A stretch of 5,892 bases of DNA, taken from contig CALVXV010000076.1 in assembly GCA_944371685.1 (NCBI GenBank), positions 1-5,892 on the forward strand, written 5' to 3'. This stretch comes from an uncultured Bacilli bacterium. GTDB lineage: Bacteria; Bacillota_I; Bacilli_A; RF39; UBA660. Both the position numbers and the translations under genes were made by a program. The notes beneath the pieces were generated by a model. The model did no database searches, had not been told where the DNA came from, and saw only the letters and a program-made list of their open reading frames with translations. Below are positions 1 to 5,888 of this stretch, one piece after another (position 1 is the first letter of the stretch; the number at the start of each line of letters is the position of its first letter).

Positions 1-384
1 GTAACTTACGATAATAATGATCTCAGTGATCAAATTAATGACGAAAACAGTAAAACATGGAATGGGAAAATAGGTCTACCGACAGTGTCAGAATATATAA
101 GAGTAAATAGTAATACTAGTTTATGTGGAACATTTAGTACACACGTAAAATATCGTAATACATGTAAACAGACAAGTTGGATGTCAAACGCACCAGACTG
201 GTGGACTTTATCAGCTAATGCTGCTGATTCTTATAATGCTTATGCAGTTAATTTTTATGCATATTTCATGAATCAATCAGTTGCAAATAAAGTATCCTTT
301 GGGGTTCGCCCAGCTATCTACCTAAAATCTGATCTCAATTTATCAGGTAGTGGAACTTCATCAGATCCATATACAATTGAATAA
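1..384 (+). CDS. C-terminal part of a secreted/surface-type protein (DUF6273-like), 5' end outside window
   Basis: The reading frame is open from the first base and ends at TAA 382-384, giving 127 visible residues. A GTG at 85 is an internal codon with no ribosome binding site, so I treat this as the tail of a longer gene. What is visible is rich in Asn, Ser, Thr, Tyr and Trp. It has a short GLPTVSEY segment (residues 25-32), two Cys at 42 and 55 that could form a disulfide, a WWTLS motif (67-71), then SFGVRPAIYLKSD (99-111) and a Ser/Gly-rich end finishing DPYTIE. The order WW-TLS, a variable Asn/Tyr stretch, then GVRP matches my memory of DUF6273-type domains, thought to have a formylglycine-enzyme/C-type-lectin-like fold. 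These are common as paralogous exported proteins in gut Firmicutes. The function is unknown and the signal peptide or anchor would lie upstream. A strong terminator follows, so it is transcriptionally separate from uppS. I am sure of the coding call and moderately sure of the family. Confidence 0.8.
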   Translation, partial: VTYDNNDLSDQINDENSKTWNGKIGLPTVSEYIRVNSNTSLCGTFSTHVKYRNTCKQTSWMSNAPDWWTLSANAADSYNAYAVNFYAYFMNQSVANKVSFGVRPAIYLKSDLNLSGSGTSSDPYTIE

Positions 385-390
385 TCTTAT

Positions 391-430
391 AATAAGAACA
401 TTTAACTAGTTATGAATGTTCTTATTTTTT
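391..430 (+). terminator. Rho-independent terminator after the surface-protein gene
   Basis: A perfect 12-bp stem pairs 391-402 (AATAAGAACATT) with 415-426 (AATGTTCTTATT). The 12-base loop itself contains the small palindrome TAACTAGTTA. The stem runs directly into six T residues at 425-430. It begins 6 bases after the TAA stop and separates the left-edge gene from the uppS operon. Confidence 0.9.
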
Positions 431-459
431 GTAAACCAATTTAAAAATACTTAATATCA

Positions 460-488
460 TTGTTTTAAACCTAAAAATATATTATAAT
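460..488 (+). promoter_or_regulatory. Sigma-A-type promoter for the uppS operon
   Basis: A perfect -10 box TATAAT lies at 483-488, 17 bases after a weak -35 box TTGTTT (460-465, 3 of 6 matches to TTGACA). It sits between the terminator and the uppS start, with a leader of roughly 20 bases before the ATG. It is the only convincing promoter before uppS in this gap and probably drives the whole set through the rhodanese gene. Confidence 0.7.
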
Positions 489-513
489 TAATAATGGATA
501 GTGAGGTAGTAAA

Positions 514-1245
514 ATGGATTATTCAAATTTAAAAGTTCCAAATCATGTCGCTCTTATCGTTGATGGTAATGGCAGATGGGCAACAGAAAGAGGAATGAAT
601 AGAAGTGAAGGACATAAACAAGGTTTTTTAAATCTAAAAAAACTAACGTCCTATATTTTCTCTAAAGATATACACTATATCAGTGCATATTTATTTTCAA
701 CTGAAAACTTCAAAAGAAGTAAAACCGAAGTATCTTTTATTATGGGCTTGCTAACTAACCAATTAAAAGATATTTTAAACTTTTGTCATAAAGAAAAAAT
801 AAAAGCTATTTTCTCGGGCAGAAAAGAAAACCTCTCAAGCAAGGTTTTAAAAGCCATGGAAGAAATAGAAACAGAAACTAAAATGTATGAAGGTAGGGTT
901 TTCAATATTTGTTTTAACTATGGTGGTCATGCCGAAATAATTGATGCCACAAAAAAAATAGTAAATGATGTTCAAAATGGTAAATTAGATATAAACAAAT
1001 TAGATGAAAATAACTATAGCAAATACTTATATCAAAATCTGCCACCTGTCGATTTAATGATTAGAACATCAGGTGAACAAAGACTAAGTAACTTCATGCT
1101 TTGGCAAAACTCTTATGCCGAATTTTATTTTCCAAAAACATATTTTCCAGACTTTGATGACAAAGAGTTTGATAAAGCTATATTAGAATACACAAAACGT
1201 GATAGAAGATTTGGAGGTATTGATTATGAAAACCAGAATAATTAG
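514..1245 (+). CDS. uppS: Undecaprenyl diphosphate synthase (cis-prenyltransferase)
   Basis: This cytosolic, membrane-associated enzyme adds cis isoprene units from isopentenyl diphosphate to farnesyl diphosphate. The C55 product is the lipid carrier for peptidoglycan and other wall polymers. At 243 residues the length is normal. Family motifs appear in order: HVALIVDGNGRWA at 11-23, with Asp17 as the expected Mg/diphosphate-binding catalytic residue; GHKQG at 33-37; FSTENFKRS at 61-69; NYGGHAEI at 135-142; IRTSGEQRLSNF at 183-194; and a C-terminal RDRRFGG at 229-235. The start is fixed by GAGGT at 503-507, six bases before the ATG. One deviation is His139 where most homologues I recall have Arg in NYGGR. 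The end overlaps cdsA by 20 bases, so translation of the two is probably coupled. It is the first gene of the operon. Identification is secure. Confidence 0.97.
   Translation: MDYSNLKVPNHVALIVDGNGRWATERGMNRSEGHKQGFLNLKKLTSYIFSKDIHYISAYLFSTENFKRSKTEVSFIMGLLTNQLKDILNFCHKEKIKAIFSGRKENLSSKVLKAMEEIETETKMYEGRVFNICFNYGGHAEIIDATKKIVNDVQNGKLDINKLDENNYSKYLYQNLPPVDLMIRTSGEQRLSNFMLWQNSYAEFYFPKTYFPDFDDKEFDKAILEYTKRDRRFGGIDYENQNN
1213..1218 (+). promoter_or_regulatory. Ribosome binding site that decides the cdsA start
   Basis: GGAGGT lies seven bases before the ATG at 1226, inside the last codons of uppS. The upstream in-frame GTG at 1199 has no such site. The start at 1226 is therefore preferred and gives a normal N-terminus (MKTRIISA). 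Confidence 0.88.
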
Positions 1246-2026
1246 TGCAATAATAGCTCTTGCTATTATAATTCCTTTAATTTATTATGGTGGCACAGCT
1301 TTTAATTTAGGTGTATATATAATATCTTTACTTGCCCTAAAAGAATTTTTAGACACCAAATCCACTAAAAAACAAATTCCAATTTTTATTCAATTAATCG
1401 CATATATTTTTATAACGATACTAATTGCCTTTAACTCTAAAGACCTATCTGGAGTTTTCACCTTAGATTATAGAATTTTATCCGCACTTTTCATGGCCTT
1501 TTTAATACCTACTGTATTTTACCATGAACGTTCCAAATATAGTATCAATGATGCCTTTTATCTAATCGGCGGTTTACTTTTCTTAGGAATATCTATGTCA
1601 CTATTAATATTAATTCGTTCTATTGACATAAACTTATTAATATTCTTACTTATAATACCAATGGCTACTGATATTTTTGCTTATATAACCGGTATGTTAA
1701 TTGGCAAACACCCACTTCTAACTGAAATTTCACCAAAGAAAACCATTGAAGGTATGATTGGTGGAACCATCATGGGAGTATTCATCAGTGCCATGTTCCA
1801 TCACACTGTAATAGATCCAAATTTCTCAAAAATTGAATTACTAGCCATCTGTACATTTCTATCTGTACTAGGCCAATATGGTGATTTAGTATTTTCAGCC
1901 ATTAAACGTTACTTTGGTAAAAAAGATTTTTCAAACCTTATACCAGGACATGGTGGCATTTTGGATAGATTAGATAGCATTATCTTTGTTTTATTAGGAT
2001 TTATGTTTTTTATGACAATTATATAA
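1226..2026 (+). CDS. cdsA: Phosphatidate cytidylyltransferase (CDP-diglyceride synthase)
   Basis: This integral membrane enzyme converts phosphatidic acid and CTP to CDP-diacylglycerol, the branch point for bacterial phospholipids. The protein is 266 residues, normal for CdsA, and is mostly hydrophobic, with about seven or eight membrane segments beginning at residues 5-25. The cytidylyltransferase signature is intact at 224-250: SAIKR, then KKD, then PGHGG, then DRLD. These include the conserved Lys-Asp and Asp residues that bind metal and CTP. Before it comes the typical segment with SPKKTIEG and GG preceded by an Asp-containing helix (TDIFAY). The start at 1226 is chosen for its GGAGGT site; a GTG at 1199 would add nine residues with no support. 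The gene overlaps uppS by 20 bases and lies 12 bases before rseP. In Bacillus, dxr usually sits between cdsA and rseP, and it is missing here. Identification is secure. Confidence 0.96.
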   Translation: MKTRIISAIIALAIIIPLIYYGGTAFNLGVYIISLLALKEFLDTKSTKKQIPIFIQLIAYIFITILIAFNSKDLSGVFTLDYRILSALFMAFLIPTVFYHERSKYSINDAFYLIGGLLFLGISMSLLILIRSIDINLLIFLLIIPMATDIFAYITGMLIGKHPLLTEISPKKTIEGMIGGTIMGVFISAMFHHTVIDPNFSKIELLAICTFLSVLGQYGDLVFSAIKRYFGKKDFSNLIPGHGGILDRLDSIIFVLLGFMFFMTII

Positions 2027-2038
2027 AGGGGAGATTAT

Positions 2039-3088
2039 ATGACATTTATAATAAATTTAATTTGCTTCATTTTAATATTAGGAGTAATTGTTTTAATCCA
2101 TGAATTTGGACATTTTATATTCGCTAAAAAATCTGGAATCTATGTTTATGAATTCTCAATTGGTATGGGTCCTAGAATTCATAAATGGACAAGAAAAAAT
2201 GACGAAACAGAATATTCACTAAGATTAATTCCAATTGGTGGTTTCGTTCAAATGGCGGGTGAAGAAATAGATGACGATCCAAATGTCCCTAAAAACATGA
2301 AATTCTCAGTCAAAACATTTGGCCAAAAATTCATGACGGTCATTGCTGGTATCATGAATAACTTCATCTTAGCTATTGTTCTTTTCTTCGTAATTGCTTT
2401 ATTCACTGGTGCTCCACAAAATAAAGCCATTGTAGGTGAAATAAGCCAAGATTATCCAGCTTATACATCAGGCCTTCAAACAGGTGATAGAATATTAAAA
2501 ATAAATGGTAAAGATGCCAGTACATACGACACTTTAGCACTAGAACTTCAAGTAAATAATGGAAAAGCCGTAAAAATGGAAGTTGAACGAGATGGCAAAA
2601 CAAAAACCATTAACTTAAAACCAAAAAAAATTAAACAAGATGGTGAAGAAGTATACAAATATGGTTTTGCTATCACAGATGAAGTTCAAACGGGCTTCTT
2701 TGCTTCAATCAAATATGCCTTTTCTAAAACCATCAGTTTACTTCACCAAATGATTTTAATTATTGGTTATCTAATTACAGGTAACCTAAACCTTAATGCG
2801 CTATCAGGTCCAGTTGGTATTTTCAGTATCGTTGGCACTGTCGCCGATAGTGGAATATGGTCGATTTTAAGCTTAACTGCCTTGTTAAGTGTCAACGTTG
2901 GTTTAATTAATTTATTACCAATTCCTGCCTTCGATGGTGGTAGACTATTATTCATTATAATTGAAAAAATAAAAGGAAAACCAGTTGATCCAAGACTCGA
3001 AAACACCATTCATTCAATAGGCTTCTTCTTACTCATGGCCTTAATGATATTAATAACTTATAATGACATTATTAGATTAATAAAGTAG
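2039..3088 (+). CDS. rseP: RseP/RasP/Eep-family site-2 intramembrane zinc metalloprotease
   Basis: This membrane protease cuts substrates within the bilayer, such as anti-sigma factors, signal-peptide remnants and pheromone precursors. The 349 residues show the full S2P layout. The first membrane helix (about 3-25) carries the zinc motif HEFGH at 21-25. A conserved RLIPIGGFVQMAGEE loop follows, then a second helix at about 105-124. One PDZ domain spans roughly 130-205 (GDRILKINGK). LSGPVGI is at 255-261, and the second metal motif NLLPIPAFDGG contributes Asp299. A final helix lies near 326-346. The second helix begins AGIMNN where many homologues have AGPxxN. GGGGAG at 2028-2033, five bases upstream, fixes the start. 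It sits between cdsA and an ABC exporter. The substrate cannot be told from the sequence; the role in regulated or clean-up proteolysis is from family knowledge. Confidence 0.95.
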   Translation: MTFIINLICFILILGVIVLIHEFGHFIFAKKSGIYVYEFSIGMGPRIHKWTRKNDETEYSLRLIPIGGFVQMAGEEIDDDPNVPKNMKFSVKTFGQKFMTVIAGIMNNFILAIVLFFVIALFTGAPQNKAIVGEISQDYPAYTSGLQTGDRILKINGKDASTYDTLALELQVNNGKAVKMEVERDGKTKTINLKPKKIKQDGEEVYKYGFAITDEVQTGFFASIKYAFSKTISLLHQMILIIGYLITGNLNLNALSGPVGIFSIVGTVADSGIWSILSLTALLSVNVGLINLLPIPAFDGGRLLFIIIEKIKGKPVDPRLENTIHSIGFFLLMALMILITYNDIIRLIK

Positions 3089-3097
3089 GAGACATAT

Positions 3098-3997
3098 ATG
3101 TTAAAAGTAGAAAACATAACCAAATACTACGGGGATTTTTTAGCCGTTGATAACCTATCATTTCAAGTCAAACCTGGCGAAATATTCGGCCTATTAGGTG
3201 TCAACGGAGCTGGTAAAACCACCACCTTTAGAATGATTGTTGGTCTATTAAAACCAACTAGTGGTAAAATCACTTTAGATGACCAGCCAATCGACTATAA
3301 TATAACTGATCAAATTGGTTTTTTAACAGAAGAACGTAGTTTATTAACTAAAATGACTGTTAAAGAGCAAGCAATCTATTATGGAACCTTAAAAGGTATG
3401 AAAGAAAATGATATCTTAACTAAATTAGATGAGCTATTAAAAAAATTTAAAATAGAAGAATATAAAGAGAAAAAAATAAAAGAACTATCCAAAGGTAATC
3501 AGCAAAAAATCCAGTTTATTACCGCCATTCTTAATACACCTAAATTGTTGATTTTAGATGAACCATTTTCTGGACTAGATCCCTTCAATGTCGAGATGTT
3601 TAAAAATGAAATAAAAGAAATGGCCAATAACGGTAGTATAATTATTTTCTCATCACACCGTATGGAACACGTCGAATTATTTTGTAAAAAACTAGTTGTT
3701 TTAAAAAATGGTAAAACGGTTTTATCCGGTGATTTAAAAGATATTAAACGAAAATTCCGTAAAAAAACCGTCGAAGTAGTCGGCGACATAGATATAGATA
3801 AAATCAAAAAAATCCCTGGTGTCCTATCAGTGAGCTTAGATAATTTAAAATATCAAATAAAAATCACCGATGAAAGTATTTCTAGTAAAGTCTTTGATGT
3901 AGTAAGTCAAGGTAAAAATATCACTAAATTTAGTGTTGAACAGCCAAGCTTAAACGAAATATTCATTGAAACAGTAGGTGAAACCTATGACAAATAA
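3098..3997 (+). CDS. ABC transporter ATP-binding protein, NatA/YhaQ-like exporter ATPase
   Basis: This is the cytoplasmic ATPase that powers the membrane partner encoded next. The 299 residues contain a complete nucleotide-binding domain: Walker A GVNGAGKTT at 34-42, the segment GFLTEER at 74-80 in the Q-loop region (resembling the GYLPEER form of the NatA/YhaQ group), signature LSKGNQQ at 130-136, Walker B LLILDEP at 150-156 with catalytic Glu155, D-loop SGLD at 158-161, and switch His187. Residues from about 218 form a C-terminal regulatory extension like DUF4162, ending PSLNEIFIETVGE. AGGAG at 3087-3091, overlapping the rseP stop, sets the ATG at 3098. The gene overlaps its permease by 11 bases, which supports a two-gene exporter. 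Relatives include NatA, a sodium efflux ATPase, but the substrate here is unknown. Linkage to rseP suggests envelope homeostasis or peptide clearance as an inference only. Confidence 0.93.
   Translation: MLKVENITKYYGDFLAVDNLSFQVKPGEIFGLLGVNGAGKTTTFRMIVGLLKPTSGKITLDDQPIDYNITDQIGFLTEERSLLTKMTVKEQAIYYGTLKGMKENDILTKLDELLKKFKIEEYKEKKIKELSKGNQQKIQFITAILNTPKLLILDEPFSGLDPFNVEMFKNEIKEMANNGSIIIFSSHRMEHVELFCKKLVVLKNGKTVLSGDLKDIKRKFRKKTVEVVGDIDIDKIKKIPGVLSVSLDNLKYQIKITDESISSKVFDVVSQGKNITKFSVEQPSLNEIFIETVGETYDK
3976..3980 (+). promoter_or_regulatory. Ribosome binding site that decides the permease start
   Basis: AGGTG lies six bases before the ATG at 3987, within the last codons of the ATPase gene. A GTG three codons upstream (3978) overlaps this site and would leave no site of its own, so 3987 is the better start. 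Confidence 0.8.
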
Positions 3998-5294
3998 ATT
4001 AAAATTCCTAACCAAAATTAGTTTAAAAAGAAAAATAAATACTAAATGGTTTTTAATTGCTAATGTAATATTTGCTATTTTAATTATTAGTCTTTTAAAC
4101 ATTGATTCTGTAATCAGTTTCTTTGGTGGTGACTTTGATGAAACACAAATAGTATATCTTAAAGATAACACAAATAAAACATATGATATTCTAAAAGCTC
4201 AAAATGATTCTTACAAAAATATCACAAATGATGAAGAAAATGCTTTTAAAATCAAAAAAACAAATAAAACATCTAATGAAATATTTAAAGATAAAACAAA
4301 TAAAGATGCTTGGTACTTAAAAATAGATAATGATAAAACAAATTATATCAAAGCAACATTAATTACTGAAGGCTATGTAAACACATCTTTATATACTGGA
4401 ATCTCAACTATTTTAAATAACACAAAAACAACTATTGCCATGCAAGAAAGTAATATTGATCAAAATGAACTTGCCAAAATATCTGAACCCTTAAAAATCG
4501 AAAGAGAAATACTAGACGAAAGCAAAAAAACTGAAGGTGAAAACATGCAGATGCTTATGAGTGCTGTATTTCCAATTTTAATCTTACCATTTTTTACTTT
4601 AACCATCTTTCTCGTTCAAATGGTGGGCGCTGAAATTAATGATGAAAAAACTACCAGAGGCATGGAAATCATTATCTCTAATGTCTCTCCTCAAACACAT
4701 TTATTTTCTAAAGTATTAGCCAGCAACTTATTTGTTTTATTACAAGCCGCACTATTAATCATTTATGCTATAATTGGCTTTGGCATTAGAAAACTTATCG
4801 GTACGCCATTATCTTCTGGTGGTATAGATATAAACTCAATTATTAATACTGTTATTCAAAGTGACTTTGTTAGTAATTTAGTTTATATTATTCCGCTTGC
4901 CTTAATCTTAATGATATTAACCTTTATTGCTTATGCTTTATTAGCCGGAATTCTAGCATCCATGACCACCAATATTGAGGACTTCCAGCAAATGCAAATG
5001 CCAATCGTCATTATCTCATTAATAGGTTATTACTTAGCCATGATGGCTGGCATGTTTGAAGGTTCAATATTTATAAAAATATTATCATTTATTCCATTCA
5101 TCTCAGCTATTCTCGCCCCATCGTTATTAATATTAGGTCAAATTGGCATAACCGAAGTTATCATTGCTATCATTTTATTAGTCATAACCATTTGGGCCTT
5201 ACTTAAATATGGTATGCGTATTTATAAAGTGGGTATATTAAATTATTCATCTAAAAACTTATGGAAAAAGATGTTTAAAGCCTTGAAAGGATAG
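3987..5294 (+). CDS. ABC-2 type transporter permease, NatB/YhaP-like
   Basis: This is the membrane half of the exporter formed with the preceding ATPase. The protein has 435 residues. A basic N-terminus is followed by a first helix at about 22-46. A large, highly charged extracytoplasmic domain covers about 47-187, with no hydrophobic segment and several Thr-Asn-Lys repeats. A cluster of helices follows at about 188-214, 246-267, 297-325, 339-357, 361-384 and 388-408. Between the second and third helices lies DEKTTRGMEIIISNVSP (219-235), which matches the coupling segment of the YhaP/NatB group (EKxxRxMEIL-SP). Later family-like segments are NIEDFQQMQMP (329-339) and YKVGILNY (413-420). The start at 3987 is chosen because AGGTG precedes it; the GTG at 3978 would add three residues. 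It overlaps the ATPase gene by 11 bases, indicating translational coupling. The substrate is not deducible; sodium or toxic compounds are known for relatives, and peptides are possible. Confidence 0.9.
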   Translation: MTNKLKFLTKISLKRKINTKWFLIANVIFAILIISLLNIDSVISFFGGDFDETQIVYLKDNTNKTYDILKAQNDSYKNITNDEENAFKIKKTNKTSNEIFKDKTNKDAWYLKIDNDKTNYIKATLITEGYVNTSLYTGISTILNNTKTTIAMQESNIDQNELAKISEPLKIEREILDESKKTEGENMQMLMSAVFPILILPFFTLTIFLVQMVGAEINDEKTTRGMEIIISNVSPQTHLFSKVLASNLFVLLQAALLIIYAIIGFGIRKLIGTPLSSGGIDINSIINTVIQSDFVSNLVYIIPLALILMILTFIAYALLAGILASMTTNIEDFQQMQMPIVIISLIGYYLAMMAGMFEGSIFIKILSFIPFISAILAPSLLILGQIGITEVIIAIILLVITIWALLKYGMRIYKVGILNYSSKNLWKKMFKALKG

Positions 5295-5300
5295 GTAAAA

Positions 5301-5696
5301 ATGAAAAAAAATAAAAATTTAATTTTCACAATCTTTATAATTATTTTAATTGTTGCTGTAATTATTGTAATGTTTTTGGGCAAAAGCGGTAAATCAATAA
5401 TACAAACACCATCTTCTAAAGAAAAATCTGAAATTATTCAAAACAAAAATATTACTATCATTGATGTTAGAACTCAAAAAGAATATGAATCAGGTCACAT
5501 AAAAGGAGCTATTAATATCCCAGTTACCGAAATAGAAGCTGAAATTAACTATGATAAAGATAAACCCATCGCCGTTTATTGCCGAACCGGCGCCCGAAGT
5601 AGTGAAGCTGCTAAAACATTAGAAAAAATGGGATATACTAAAATATATGATTTAGGGGGTATTCAAAACATGAATGTAGAACTAACTACCAATTAG
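5301..5696 (+). CDS. Membrane-anchored single-domain rhodanese-like sulfurtransferase
   Basis: The 131-residue protein starts with a lysine-rich N-terminus (MKKNKN) and one hydrophobic helix at about 7-26 with no lipobox Cys. By the positive-inside rule the rest should lie outside the membrane. After a polar linker (27-48), a compact rhodanese domain runs from about 50 to 126, with IIDVRTQKEYESGHIKGA (53-70) and the active-site loop CRTGARS at 94-100. Cys94 is the expected persulfide-forming residue, and a six-residue loop of this kind suits sulfurtransfer from thiosulfate, polysulfide or protein persulfide. The C-terminal GGIQNM has Met where a Trp is frequent. AAAGGA at 5286-5291, nine bases before the ATG, is the likely ribosome site. 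The gene begins 6 bases after the permease stop, so it belongs to the same transcript. Whether it aids the exporter or protects surface thiols is not shown by the sequence. Confidence 0.9.
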   Translation: MKKNKNLIFTIFIIILIVAVIIVMFLGKSGKSIIQTPSSKEKSEIIQNKNITIIDVRTQKEYESGHIKGAINIPVTEIEAEINYDKDKPIAVYCRTGARSSEAAKTLEKMGYTKIYDLGGIQNMNVELTTN

Positions 5697-5701
5697 TTAG
5701 T
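5681..5701 (+). repeat. 8-bp inverted repeat over the rhodanese stop codon
   Basis: ACTAACTA (5681-5688) pairs perfectly with TAGTTAGT (5694-5701) around a five-base loop, CCAAT. The TAG stop (5694-5696) is in the right arm, and the tRNA starts eight bases later. No T-run follows, so it is not a standard terminator. It might mark an RNA processing site between the mRNA and the tRNA, or be coincidental. Confidence 0.5.
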
Positions 5702-5708
5702 CTCATAT

Positions 5709-5795
5709 GCATAGGTGGCGGAATAGGTAGACGCGCTACTTTGAGGGGGTAGTAAGGATTTCCTTATGTGGGTTCAAGTCCCATCCTATGCACCA
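5709..5795 (+). tRNA. tRNA-Leu, anticodon GAG, CCA encoded
   Basis: An 87-base class II tRNA folds completely by eye. The acceptor stem GCATAGG (5709-5715) pairs with CCTATGC (5785-5791), followed by discriminator A5792 and encoded CCA 5793-5795. The D-arm stem GCG/CGC is at 5718-5720 and 5732-5734. The anticodon stem 5736-5740/5748-5752 includes one T-G wobble, with loop TTGAGGG and anticodon GAG at 5743-5745, which reads CUC and CUU. The long variable arm has a 5-bp stem (5753-5757/5762-5766), typical of tRNA-Leu. The T arm 5768-5772/5780-5784 encloses loop TTCAAGT. It starts 12 bases after the rhodanese stop with no convincing promoter of its own in between, so it may be processed from the operon transcript. 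Confidence 0.97.
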
Positions 5796-5859
5796 AAAAG
5801 TAATTAAAAGTCTTGTTTTTTATCTACTAGGAATTTGCTTTGTAAAAATTAAAAAAGTA

Positions 5860-5888
5860 TTTACAAGAACAAATGTTTGTGATATACT
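5860..5888 (+). promoter_or_regulatory. Sigma-A-type promoter reading out of the right edge
   Basis: The -35 box TTTACA (5860-5865) and -10 box TATACT (5883-5888) each match the consensus at five of six positions and are separated by exactly 17 bases. An A-rich stretch just upstream (about 5843-5857) could act as an UP element. The expected start site would be at or just past the window end, so the controlled gene lies beyond it on the + strand. Confidence 0.8.
5866..5879 (+). promoter_or_regulatory. LexA (DinR-type) SOS operator within the promoter spacer
   Basis: AGAACAAATGTTTG matches the Bacillus-type SOS box CGAACRNRYGTTYG at 13 of 14 positions; only the first base differs. It lies entirely between the -35 and -10 boxes, where bound LexA would block RNA polymerase. 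The downstream gene is therefore predicted to be induced by DNA damage; it could be lexA, a Y-family polymerase or another SOS gene, but it is not visible here. Confidence 0.78.

Noticed and set aside
85..384. GTG at 85 as the true start of the left-edge gene
   Set aside because: The frame is open back to base 1, there is no ribosome binding site before 85, and the upstream residues look like the same domain, so the gene is cut by the window edge.
1199..1225. GTG at 1199 as the cdsA start
   Set aside because: It lacks a ribosome site, while the ATG at 1226 has GGAGGT at ideal spacing and gives a normal CdsA N-terminus.
2248..3009. Open frames of 60-80 codons on the minus strand inside rseP
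   Set aside because: They lie wholly within a secure gene, have no family motifs and show no ribosome binding site of note; they are antisense shadows.
3499..4171. Minus-strand open frames across the ATPase/permease junction
   Set aside because: They overlap two clearly coding genes, have low-complexity translations and no recognisable domain.
1..5696. Mycoplasma-type genetic code (TGA as Trp)
   Set aside because: All genes are full length with TGA treated as stop, and all Trp residues, including the conserved UppS ones, are TGG.
5640..5708. Dedicated promoter for the tRNA gene
   Set aside because: TAACTA at 5683-5688 could pass as a -10 box, but the sequence 17 bases upstream (TATTCA) is a poor -35 match.
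5796..5821. Intrinsic terminator after the tRNA
   Set aside because: There is a run of six T at 5816-5821, but only a three-pair stem (AAG/CTT) can be drawn before it, so I cannot support a hairpin terminator.
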